Shown here in pieces: positions 9,636 through 17,512 of a stretch of DNA of 64,000 bases. The DNA comes from Geobacter sp. SVR. GTDB lineage: Bacteria > Desulfobacterota > Desulfuromonadia > Geobacterales > Pseudopelobacteraceae. The notes under the pieces were generated by a model, which saw nothing but the letters and a program-made list of their open reading frames with translations, made no database searches and had not been told where the DNA came from. The position numbers and the translations under genes were made by a program. Each line of letters begins with the position of its first letter. Within the stretch, counting starts at the first letter, position 1. The stretch covers positions 3,192,501-3,256,500 of the forward strand of contig NZ_AP024469.1 of NCBI RefSeq assembly GCF_016865365.1. The letters run 5' to 3'.

Positions 9636-10277
9636 ATGAAAGCATTGAATCCGGCAAAGAGGAAGTTCGGCAACAATCAGGGCTTCACGCTGATCGAAAT
9701 GGCGATCGTTCTGGTGATCATCGGCGTGATCATCGGCGCGGTGGTCAAGGGGCAGGATCTGGTGGAGAATGCAAAGGCAAAGCAGTTTGCCAGCAAGCTT
9801 CAGGCATGGCAGATTGCGATCAACACCTTTTATGACAGGAAGGGGAGATATCCGGGCGACAGCGACAGGGATGGGATAATTGCAAGTAGTGACACCCTCA
9901 CCCCCTTGGATGATATCAATAGCGCCAGCTTTTCCTCACCGCCAGAGACCTCCTTTTCCATCGGTGGTGTCACATTCTATGCAAAGCTAGGGAATGGCAA
10001 TGGGAAAAATTATCTGGCCGTTTGCAAAGATGATACTTGCAACGGCACCTACACCCCGACCAATTCCAGTGATGCAACCGCCCTGAAGTTCTTTGAGAGC
10101 TTTGACACCTCTATCGACGGTAAAGCCGATGCAATCAACGGGACGATTCTAGGGTTGACGGGGGCATCAGCGACCGCACAACAGGCTAAGATTACCGGTG
10201 TAACCACCTCAGCCTCGAATGCCGATTGGCTAAACAGCAGCAACACTTTAAAAGGGCTCGCATACCAGATCAAGTAG
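9636..10277 (+). CDS. Type IV prepilin, likely major MSHA-like pilin
   Basis: This 213-residue protein has a class-typical prepilin leader: 16 residues ending in Gly, then FTLIEMAIVLVIIGVIIGAVV, with Glu at mature position 5. Cleavage by a prepilin peptidase (not in the window) would be expected after Gly16. The globular part has a Cys pair (CKDDTC) near residue 130. The ribosome site AAAGGAG sits well before the ATG. A strong intrinsic terminator follows directly, which suggests high-level expression as a separate unit and supports the idea that this is the main pilus subunit. Confidence 0.88.
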   Translation: MKALNPAKRKFGNNQGFTLIEMAIVLVIIGVIIGAVVKGQDLVENAKAKQFASKLQAWQIAINTFYDRKGRYPGDSDRDGIIASSDTLTPLDDINSASFSSPPETSFSIGGVTFYAKLGNGNGKNYLAVCKDDTCNGTYTPTNSSDATALKFFESFDTSIDGKADAINGTILGLTGASATAQQAKITGVTTSASNADWLNSSNTLKGLAYQIK

Positions 10278-10307
10278 ATGCAGGCCGCAAGTCTCCATGA
10301 GGGGGAG

Positions 10308-10334
10308 GGGGAGGCTCATGCCTCCCCTTTTTTT
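10308..10334 (+). terminator. Rho-independent terminator after the prepilin gene
   Basis: A perfect 8-bp stem (GGGGAGGC / GCCTCCCC) with a TCAT loop is followed by seven T residues. It lies 30 bases after the prepilin stop. Confidence 0.92.
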
Positions 10335-10388
10335 GGGCATTACAAAGGTTCAGTGGACTCGTGTTGCAGACGCGCTTTAGACGCCCCC

Positions 10389-12089
10389 ATGAAACATAAT
10401 AGACTCCATTATCCGTTCATCCAACACCTGCTGCTCTGCATTATCGTGGTAGTGATCTACAGTCCCGCTTTCTGGGCGGAACCGTGCCTGCTGGACGACG
10501 TAGCCCTGTTGGAGTGGCTGCAGGGGGGTGGCCGGCTCGACCTGAAAAGCCTCCTGTTTCCGAATTCTGCCCATTTCACCTACTACCGCCCCCTGATCGG
10601 ACTCAGCTACTGGTTTGACCAGACCTTCTGGAATGCTGCACCGTACGCCATGCATGCGGAAAACGTTCTTTTCCATATGCTGAACGTTGTCCTGCTGTTC
10701 TGGCTGATCAGGCTTTCTCTCCCGGATCGGGCCGGTTCCAATCATTTTGTCCCCCTGCTCGGCGCGCTCCTGTTGGCGGTGCACCCGATCGCTACCGAAT
10801 CGGTGAGCTGGATCTCCGGCCGAACGGACCTGCTTGCCGGAAGTTGCCTGCTCGGCGCCGGCATCGCGCTCGTGGCCCGGCAGCGCAACCGTGACAACCG
10901 CCTGCTCCTGTTTGCCCTGCCGATGCTGGCACTGGGAATCATGACCAAGGAGGTCGCCTGGGGTTTTCTGCTGACGCTCCCCTTGTTTCTGGCCGAACCG
11001 TACGATTCCCGCACCCATACGCTTGGCGAGCTGTACCGGCGCTTTTCCCGGCTGGAGCGGTTGGGTCTCCTGGCCGCCGTTGCCCTCTGTTTTCTGCTGG
11101 CCGGACTGCTGCTGTCGTTCTGGCCGGTCCTGTTCCTGAGCATCACCCTCGGACTGTTCGTATTCCACCACAAGCCCCGCCGACAGCCACTCTCACGCCG
11201 GACGTTTGCCCTTCTGGCGGCGCTGGTAATCGGAGTATCCGCAGCGATTCCCTGCCTGGTGAAGCTGGGTCGGAGCCTCGGAGCGGGCGACTTCCATTCC
11301 ACGCTCAGCCGCACCATTCTGATCACATCCCTTGACCTCGATAACTCAATAACCCTTTTCAGCGGCGCACTGGCCTTCTACATCAGGAAATTCTTCCTGC
11401 CCCTGCCACTCAACTTTGCCATTACCGATATCGCGCCGGGATACCTTTTCGCCGGAATTGCGGTTCTGATCCTGGTGGTTTTTCTCTGTGCCTGGCGCTC
11501 CCGGGCTGCGATTCTGTTCCTGTCCGGCCTGGCCCTGCTCCTGCCGGCCCTGCCGCTGGTGCACGCTGAAATCGCCTGGACCCCCTATGCCGAACGGTAC
11601 ATCTACATCTCGTCGGCCTTCTGGATCGCCGCCCTGGCAGTCGGTTTCTGCGCTGTTCAGCGCCCGTTCCTTCGCATGGCAGGCGTGGCGCTCTGTCTGG
11701 TGCTCATTCCCCTGGCGTCCCTGGCCACCTTTGGGCGTGCGTGCGTTTGGCAACACAACGTGCCCCTGTTCGCGGACACGGTCCGACAGTCGCCGGGCCA
11801 TATCAAGTCGCGGGTACTCTACATGGCTGCCCTCTCCCGGTCTGGAAAACCGGCGGAGGCTCTGGAGCAGTTCCGGATTATCCAGAAAGCCGGCAGAGCA
11901 CCGGTGAGATACGTCAATGACTTGGCCGAGATTCTCTGCAGGGATGGCCTGAGGCGCGAGGCGTACGAAGTCTTGGACGCTAGCCTGTCAAAGCCTCTCT
12001 CGGGCGGAAAGAAACATCCGCTGGACAATCCGGAGTGGCGGAGGCTGTACGCATTGCACGACAGTTTAAAACGTGAGTTTTCTCCCTGA
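10389..12089 (+). CDS. Polytopic membrane GT-C-like glycosyltransferase with TPR-like tail
   Basis: From the ATG at 10389 (566 residues) the protein has about 10-12 transmembrane helices. An early acidic loop (EPCLLDDVALLEWLQGG) and the motif HFTYYRPLIGLSYWFD match the DD/xED loop arrangement seen in GT-C and TMTC-like O-mannosyltransferase proteins. The last 70 residues form helical TPR-like repeats. Such enzymes transfer sugars from lipid carriers to secreted proteins. Placement between two prepilin genes suggests pilin glycosylation, but this is inference. An open frame runs 37 codons further upstream across the terminator and is unlikely to be translated. Confidence 0.7.
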   Translation: MKHNRLHYPFIQHLLLCIIVVVIYSPAFWAEPCLLDDVALLEWLQGGGRLDLKSLLFPNSAHFTYYRPLIGLSYWFDQTFWNAAPYAMHAENVLFHMLNVVLLFWLIRLSLPDRAGSNHFVPLLGALLLAVHPIATESVSWISGRTDLLAGSCLLGAGIALVARQRNRDNRLLLFALPMLALGIMTKEVAWGFLLTLPLFLAEPYDSRTHTLGELYRRFSRLERLGLLAAVALCFLLAGLLLSFWPVLFLSITLGLFVFHHKPRRQPLSRRTFALLAALVIGVSAAIPCLVKLGRSLGAGDFHSTLSRTILITSLDLDNSITLFSGALAFYIRKFFLPLPLNFAITDIAPGYLFAGIAVLILVVFLCAWRSRAAILFLSGLALLLPALPLVHAEIAWTPYAERYIYISSAFWIAALAVGFCAVQRPFLRMAGVALCLVLIPLASLATFGRACVWQHNVPLFADTVRQSPGHIKSRVLYMAALSRSGKPAEALEQFRIIQKAGRAPVRYVNDLAEILCRDGLRREAYEVLDASLSKPLSGGKKHPLDNPEWRRLYALHDSLKREFSP

Positions 12090-12245
12090 AGTCCAGTCCA
12101 GGACTGCCTAAGAAATGACTGAAGCGCTTGTCGCCGATTGTTGATGTATGGTAATGTCTGGGCAATTGTTCCGGAGTGATTTTGATGGATCTGAGACACG
12201 CCGCATAGATGCTTTTTGTTTCGGCAGCCCGCCAAGAGGATTGAA

Positions 12246-13244
12246 ATGACCCAACTGCATCGGCCAGATAAAACTGAAACACAGGTTATCGCCCCCATGC
12301 GTAACACCAATGGTTTCACTCTGGTGGAGCTGGCCATCGTCATGATCATCGTCGGCCTTTTAGTTGGCATGGGGTCCAGCATGGTTGGGGTGCTGACATC
12401 GGCCATCAAGGTGCGGGAGAGCAAGGAAACCCTGGAGGGGGCATCACAGTCGCTGACCAGCTATGCCGCCGGGAGCAACAATCTTCCTTCCGGTGCAACT
12501 TTTACCTCAACAGTGAAAAACCCCCAAGATGCCTGGGGCCGCGACATACTTTATCTGTACGACCCCAACCTTAATGCCGTTTCCCCCGCATCCCTCACCA
12601 AAGACACCATCTGCGGCAGACGCACGACAACACTTACACTCCAGACGCTTGATCCGGCCGCAACCATTCCCAACGTGGCATTTGTCCTCCTCAGCGCAGG
12701 GAGCGATGCCTCCGTGCAGACAACATTAAACACCAATGGAACGGTAACGGCAAAACTCGACGGAATCAATGTTACTTCCGGCAGCACCATTCTCCTGGGC
12801 ACCAAAGCCAGTGCAGCCGGGAAAATAACAGTCGATGCCAGAACCAGCGACGACATCGTCCGCTGGGTAACGTTGGACGAACTGCGCAGCAAGATGGGCT
12901 GCCAGGGCGGACAGCTTAAGATCATCAACAACGAAGTACCTTTTGGAAACTATTCGACCCAGTATCTGGCGGCTTTCACGCCGGATGGCGGTACAGGTGG
13001 GTATGAGTGGCGGATACTATCAAAACAATTGCCCAGGGGCATTGCGTCGGCTCCTGCCGTTGGATTAGGCTGGAACACCGGCACATTTGCCAACACCAGT
13101 TCCTCAACATGGGGGGCCGCAAATACTCTCACCCTGAGCGGGTGGCCCCGTCCGTCCGGCAGCTACAGCCTCACCGTCATGGTCAGGGACAACAGCGGCA
13201 ACAGTGCCTCCAAACCCTTTGTCTTCACTGTCAACCCTAACTAA
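12246..13244 (+). CDS. Second type IV prepilin-like protein
   Basis: AGAGGA precedes the ATG at 12246, giving 332 residues with a 23-residue leader ending in NTNG, then FTLVELAIVMIIVGLLVGMG with Glu at mature position 5. A second in-frame ATG at 12297 would shorten the leader to 6 residues but lacks a ribosome site. The mature body contains DAWGRDILYLYDP, repeated in similar form in the next gene, and an Ig-like or Pro/Gly-rich C-terminus (YSLTVMVRDNSGNSASKPFVFTV). It is large for a pilin and may be a minor or tip pilin. Confidence 0.82.
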   Translation: MTQLHRPDKTETQVIAPMRNTNGFTLVELAIVMIIVGLLVGMGSSMVGVLTSAIKVRESKETLEGASQSLTSYAAGSNNLPSGATFTSTVKNPQDAWGRDILYLYDPNLNAVSPASLTKDTICGRRTTTLTLQTLDPAATIPNVAFVLLSAGSDASVQTTLNTNGTVTAKLDGINVTSGSTILLGTKASAAGKITVDARTSDDIVRWVTLDELRSKMGCQGGQLKIINNEVPFGNYSTQYLAAFTPDGGTGGYEWRILSKQLPRGIASAPAVGLGWNTGTFANTSSSTWGAANTLTLSGWPRPSGSYSLTVMVRDNSGNSASKPFVFTVNPN

Positions 13245-13266
13245 ATCATCGCTTAGAGGCGTAACC

Positions 13267-15210
13267 ATGCCATTTTTTGCATGTGCTCGAAACCGGCAAG
13301 GCCTAGCTCTCCTGAATGTGGTCTTTATCTTTATCTTTCTGGGGGTGCTGATAGGAGCAGGATTAAAAATATATGGACCGATGGTGATGCGGGCAAAAAT
13401 AAAGGACACAAGGGGGAGACTGGAAGATAATGCTCGAACGATCACCGCTTGGGCGGTTCAAAATGGCAGGCTCCCCACTGTGGCAGACCTTCCTAGTGTT
13501 TTCGGTCCCAATGGTCTTGCAGATGCCTGGGGGAGACAGGTTCTCTATTATACCGACACGAATCTGACCAACCTAACCACCGGCGGACTCTGCGGCAGAA
13601 CCTCCTCAAATCTGAGCGATAGCGCTGCCCCGGGCGTATCTACCGCCTTTGCCCTATTCAGTTTCGGGGAAGATGCGACCCCCCAAACCAGAGTCGGTGC
13701 CGCGACTATCAGCGCATCCACCGCAGTAGGTACCGCGACGGTCATCACCACAGATCAAAATGACCTGTTCAGAATAGTCTCACTTGAAGAATTGAAAAGC
13801 AAGGCTGGCTGTTACGGCCCCACCGGCGGGCGGCTGAGTATTGTCAATAACGAACTGCCAAGCGTTTGCAGCGGCAGTTCAACCTATACGGCCACATTGT
13901 TCGCAAGTGGCGGAGTACCACCTTATACCTGGAAACCCGATAACGCCCCCGATTGGCTTGCATGTAACGGAGCGGCGTGCAGTGGTTCATTTATAGGACA
14001 GACGCTTGCTCTTTCCGTGGCATCTGGAAAATCGGCAATGCCGCCGGTTTCTAATCTTACCTTTACCCTTAGTGATTCAAACACAGCTTCGTCTACAAGA
14101 GTATTACCCATCAAATCTCCCGCATCCGGCTGCGGAGGCGGTGGAACCAGCTTCGAGGAATGGGTAAAAAAGAACAATGTGTTCGTTTATGGCACCACTT
14201 TCGTTTTTCAGGGCAACACGGTAAACGGGCCAAATGCCACGGCAGTGCTTACGGGGGGCTCGACCGACGCAAACTTTAACGGTGGCGCCAGCGTAGCGGT
14301 CAACACGGTTTATGTTAATGGAAGCGCGAAATTAAGCGGCGGCCAGAGTCTGGGATCAGGTACGAATCCCGGTAAAATCTATATAAACGGCGATCTTACC
14401 CTGAACGGCGGAGCGAACGTCTCCGGCACGGAAATATACGTCAACGGAACCGTAACGATCATCAACGGCACCATTTGCTTGTGGGACAGTTCCAACAAGA
14501 TGTGCTTGAGTGACAGATCCAGCAAGATTTACATCCAAAATGATTTGAATTTCCCGAATGGTTCGCTGTATGGCGAAGTGTATGTCGGCCGCGACTTGTA
14601 CATGTCGAATGGCTCCTTATATGGAAATATTCATGTTTACCGCAATATTGCTTCACTGGATTGGACGCCCAAACTGCAAAGCGCTTCATATGTTTATTAC
14701 AAAGGCAGTATTCTCAGTAAACCCGCCGCATATACTGCGGATAACGCAAGATACATACCTGATTCCACTGTTCAACCCGTTGTACTGCCGACCATGACGC
14801 CAGGCTATACCCTTCCCCCCTTGAGAGACCCTTTAAGCTGGTATACGGAGCATGGGTACTATGCAACCAAAGGTAAACTCGCTTCAGAGAAAGAGTTTAC
14901 CGCCGACCGGAAAAAAATATTCGCTGATGAGGATTATGTTTCCGAGTGCGGTGGTTGGATGATAAAGCCAGATCAATACACGGTCACGAATGCAATAGTG
15001 GTAAGCTCAGGAAATATTACGATATCTGCGGGCAGTTGCAAACTTACGGGAGTTCTCTTTGCGCCTACCGGCAAAGTAACCTTCGGCGGGACTTCGTTTG
15101 AAGGGCTGGTCCTAGCCAGGGACGGCTTTGAAGTCAAAAGTGGAGGCACTACAGTGACATTCAAAAACATCAGCGATTACATCAGCAGTTATGATGAATA
15201 TCCATTTTAA
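13267..15210 (+). CDS. Large pilin-like protein with atypical leader and beta-solenoid-like C-terminus
   Basis: From the ATG after GAGG, 647 residues. The N-terminus (NRQG|LALLNVVFIFIFLGVLIGAG) resembles a prepilin but has Leu instead of Phe at +1 and no Glu at +5. Residues about 60-190 share DAWGRQVLYYTD and EELKSKAGC with the preceding gene, so the two are paralogues over this part. Residues about 300-480 are a series of short beta-like strands (YVNGSAKLSGG, YINGDLTLNGG, YVNGTVTIING), like bactofilin or MshQ-type folds. It may be a pilus-associated adhesin. Function is unproven. Confidence 0.72.
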   Translation: MPFFACARNRQGLALLNVVFIFIFLGVLIGAGLKIYGPMVMRAKIKDTRGRLEDNARTITAWAVQNGRLPTVADLPSVFGPNGLADAWGRQVLYYTDTNLTNLTTGGLCGRTSSNLSDSAAPGVSTAFALFSFGEDATPQTRVGAATISASTAVGTATVITTDQNDLFRIVSLEELKSKAGCYGPTGGRLSIVNNELPSVCSGSSTYTATLFASGGVPPYTWKPDNAPDWLACNGAACSGSFIGQTLALSVASGKSAMPPVSNLTFTLSDSNTASSTRVLPIKSPASGCGGGGTSFEEWVKKNNVFVYGTTFVFQGNTVNGPNATAVLTGGSTDANFNGGASVAVNTVYVNGSAKLSGGQSLGSGTNPGKIYINGDLTLNGGANVSGTEIYVNGTVTIINGTICLWDSSNKMCLSDRSSKIYIQNDLNFPNGSLYGEVYVGRDLYMSNGSLYGNIHVYRNIASLDWTPKLQSASYVYYKGSILSKPAAYTADNARYIPDSTVQPVVLPTMTPGYTLPPLRDPLSWYTEHGYYATKGKLASEKEFTADRKKIFADEDYVSECGGWMIKPDQYTVTNAIVVSSGNITISAGSCKLTGVLFAPTGKVTFGGTSFEGLVLARDGFEVKSGGTTVTFKNISDYISSYDEYPF

Positions 15211-15231
15211 CAGCGCAAGCCACCCAGTCCG

Positions 15232-15411
15232 ATGCTCAAATATCTGTTATTCATCATATTTTTTACCATCATGCTGTTCGGCTACCTGACACTCGCCATT
15301 CCACCGGAAACTTGTTACGATGAAGTACTCACGCGGGTCTGGCAAGGAAATGCGATCGTCTTCATTTGCGGGATTGGCAGCCTGTTTTGCCTGCATAGAA
15401 TTTCCCGATAA
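15232..15411 (+). CDS. Small membrane protein, 59 residues
   Basis: A 59-codon frame starting 22 bases after the previous stop encodes MLKYLLFIIFFTIMLFGYLTL, a first membrane helix, then a short polar loop with one Cys, then a second hydrophobic stretch (NAIVFICGIGSLFCLH). It has no obvious strong ribosome site. I do not recognise the family. It could be a small accessory subunit of the pilus locus or a chance frame. Confidence 0.4.
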   Translation: MLKYLLFIIFFTIMLFGYLTLAIPPETCYDEVLTRVWQGNAIVFICGIGSLFCLHRISR

Positions 15412-15487
15412 TGTCCTGCCTGTAACAACTCATATACAAATTAGATATTTAGCTAGCCAATAGTACAGAGATTATACGCCCATCCGG

Positions 15488-15516
15488 CTTTGGATCGTCT
15501 TACGATGCGGTATAAT
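15488..15516 (+). promoter_or_regulatory. Sigma-70-type promoter for asnS
   Basis: A perfect TATAAT at 15511-15516 is spaced 17 bases from a weak -35 (CTTTGG, 15488-15493). Transcription would start about 15 bases before the AAGGAG ribosome site of asnS. Confidence 0.65.
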
Positions 15517-15539
15517 GCAATAGAAGGAGACGAACGAAA

Positions 15540-16898
15540 ATGAGAACGAGAGTCGCCGAAATTCTATCGACCGGCAAGACCGGTCATGAATATGCCATCG
15601 CGGGCTGGGTGCGCTCGGTGCGCGCCTCCAAGGAGGTGGTTTTCATCACCCTCAACGACGGTTCCAACCTTCCCGGAATTCAGGTGGTGGCCGGCAGCCG
15701 GCTCGAAAATTTCCAGGAGGTAACGAAGATCCCCACCGGCGCCGCGCTGCGCGTCACCGGGCACTTGGTGGAATCCCCCGCTGTGGGCCAGCAATGGGAG
15801 TTGGCAGCCGAAACGATCACGGTGATTGGCACATCCGACGAAAGCTATCCCCTTCAAAAAAAACGACACACCTTCGAATACCTGCGCAGCATTGCCCATC
15901 TGCGCCCGCGCAGCAACACGTTCGGTGCGGTTTTCCGGCTGCGCTCGCGCCTGGCCCAGGCCATTCACCGCTTCTTTGCCGACCGGAATTTCCTCTATGT
16001 GCACACCCCGATCATCACTGCCAGCGACTGCGAAGGGGCCGGCGAACTGTTCCGCGTCACTACGCTGGATGCCGACGAAACCGATTTCAGCGAGGACTTT
16101 TTCGCTCAAAAAACCGGCCTGACCGTCAGCGGCCAACTGGAGGGGGAACTCTTTGCCCAGGCTTTCACCGATGTCTACACCTTCGGTCCCACCTTCCGGG
16201 CCGAGAACTCCAATACCGCCCGCCATGCTTCCGAGTTCTGGATGATCGAGCCGGAATTGGCCTTTGCCGATCTGGCCGATGACGCTGATCTCGCTGAAGA
16301 ATTCGTGCGCTACCTGTGCCGCTTTGCGTTGGAGGAGTGCGTCGAAGACATGGCCTTTTTCGACAAGCAGATCGAAAACGGGCTGCTGGAGAGGATCAGG
16401 CGGGTAGCCGAGGCGGACTTCGCCCGTCTGGAGTATGGCGAAGCCATCGAGCGGCTGCAGAAGTCGGGCGCATCCTTCAATTATCCGGTGCAATGGGGGC
16501 TCGATCTGCAAACCGAGCATGAACGCTACATCACGGAGCAGATCATCGGAGGGCCGGCCTTCATCCTCAACTACCCCAAAGACATCAAGGCTTTCTACAT
16601 GCGCCGCAACGACGACGGCCGCACGGTGGCCGCCATGGATCTGCTGGTGCCCAAGGTGGGCGAGATCATCGGGGGCAGCCAGCGCGAGGAGCGCCTCGAT
16701 CTGCTTGAAGACCGCATGGTGGAGCTGGGAATAGCCCGGGAGCCGCTCTGGTGGTATCTGGAAAGCCGCCGCTGGGGCAGCTGTCCCCATGCCGGCTTCG
16801 GCCTCGGCTTCGAGAGGCTGGTGATGTACCTTTCCGGCATGGAGAATATCCGCGACGTGATCCCCTTCCCCCGAACTCCCCGGCACTGCGAGTTCTAG
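15540..16898 (+). CDS. asnS: Asparaginyl-tRNA synthetase
   Basis: This 452-residue class IIb aminoacyl-tRNA synthetase has an N-terminal OB-fold anticodon-binding domain (about 1-110, with VAGWVRSVRASKEVVFITLND) and a catalytic core. Motif 2 is FRAENSNTARHASEFWMIEPE, cut here to its core ENSNTARHASEFW. GEIIGGSQREERLD distinguishes AsnRS from AspRS, and motif 3 is GFGLGFERLVMYLSG. It charges tRNA-Asn with asparagine in the cytoplasm. An AAGGAG ribosome site precedes the ATG. Length is typical. Confidence 0.96.
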   Translation: MRTRVAEILSTGKTGHEYAIAGWVRSVRASKEVVFITLNDGSNLPGIQVVAGSRLENFQEVTKIPTGAALRVTGHLVESPAVGQQWELAAETITVIGTSDESYPLQKKRHTFEYLRSIAHLRPRSNTFGAVFRLRSRLAQAIHRFFADRNFLYVHTPIITASDCEGAGELFRVTTLDADETDFSEDFFAQKTGLTVSGQLEGELFAQAFTDVYTFGPTFRAENSNTARHASEFWMIEPELAFADLADDADLAEEFVRYLCRFALEECVEDMAFFDKQIENGLLERIRRVAEADFARLEYGEAIERLQKSGASFNYPVQWGLDLQTEHERYITEQIIGGPAFILNYPKDIKAFYMRRNDDGRTVAAMDLLVPKVGEIIGGSQREERLDLLEDRMVELGIAREPLWWYLESRRWGSCPHAGFGLGFERLVMYLSGMENIRDVIPFPRTPRHCEF

Positions 16899-16910
16899 CT
16901 GCCGTCACCG

Positions 16911-17192
16911 ATGTTCATCTACTGCCTTGAAATCCACCTCGCCCTGCCCTGCTTCTCGCTCAAGGAAAAGCGCGGTATTGTCAAAAGCATCACCGGCCGC
17001 GCCAGGAACCGCTTCAACGTTTCCTGCGCCGAAGTGGCGCGCCAGGACAATCCCCGCGTGGCGGTGCTCGGCTTCGTGACGATCAGCCCGGACAAGGGAC
17101 TGGCGCGAACAGCACTGGAACGGGTAGAGGATTGGATCTACGAGGAATGGCCGGATGTGGAGATCACTGGCGAGGATATTTCTCTGGTCTGA
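16911..17192 (+). CDS. DUF503 (YlxP-like) small protein
   Basis: This 93-residue protein begins MFIYCLEIHLALPCFSLKEKRGIVK, matching the DUF503 family in full length (LKEKR...RFNVSCAEV...VLGFVTIS). Known family members are small alpha/beta proteins of unclear role. The gene starts 12 bases after asnS and is probably cotranscribed with it. Confidence 0.85.
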   Translation: MFIYCLEIHLALPCFSLKEKRGIVKSITGRARNRFNVSCAEVARQDNPRVAVLGFVTISPDKGLARTALERVEDWIYEEWPDVEITGEDISLV

Positions 17193-17415
17193 TCGCAGAC
17201 TTGAGAGGCATTTCAGTCTTCACTCGCTACCCCTGCCTCTGCTCCTGCGTTTCCGGCATAAGAAACATTTCGTCGTAGGTGAGGCGGCATTGCCAACTGA
17301 AACGGAGTCAGCGACGATCGCGCCCCGGCATGACGCTCGCTTCGACTTCCATGCCTCACGAATTCAGGCTGATGTGTGAGAACCGGCAGCGTCCGGCGGC
17401 CAAAATACGGTTGTA
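17193..17415. other. Intergenic stretch without recognised gene
   Basis: About 220 bases between the DUF503 gene and the promoter of the HD-hydrolase gene. I see no credible coding frame, no terminator with a T-tract and no repeat. Confidence 0.5.
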
Positions 17416-17444
17416 TTGACACCGCATCGGATTAAGGATATATT
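17416..17444 (+). promoter_or_regulatory. Strong sigma-70-type promoter for the pgpH-ybeY operon
   Basis: TTGACA at 17416-17421 and TATATT at 17439-17444 are separated by exactly 17 bases. They lie about 70 bases before the ATG and are embedded in AT-rich DNA. Confidence 0.8.
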
Positions 17445-17512
17445 TAAAACTTATTTTCAAACACTTAGCGTTTTTTTCAATATAAAACGACCCTCGAATC
17501 GCCCGACAGGAT

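Noticed and set aside
13267-13330. Standard type IV prepilin call for the 647-residue protein
   Set aside because: The leader lacks Phe at +1 and Glu at +5, so it is described as pilin-like only.
17155-17379. 74-codon plus frame after the DUF503 gene
   Set aside because: Starts inside the upstream gene and has no ribosome site or protein-like pattern.
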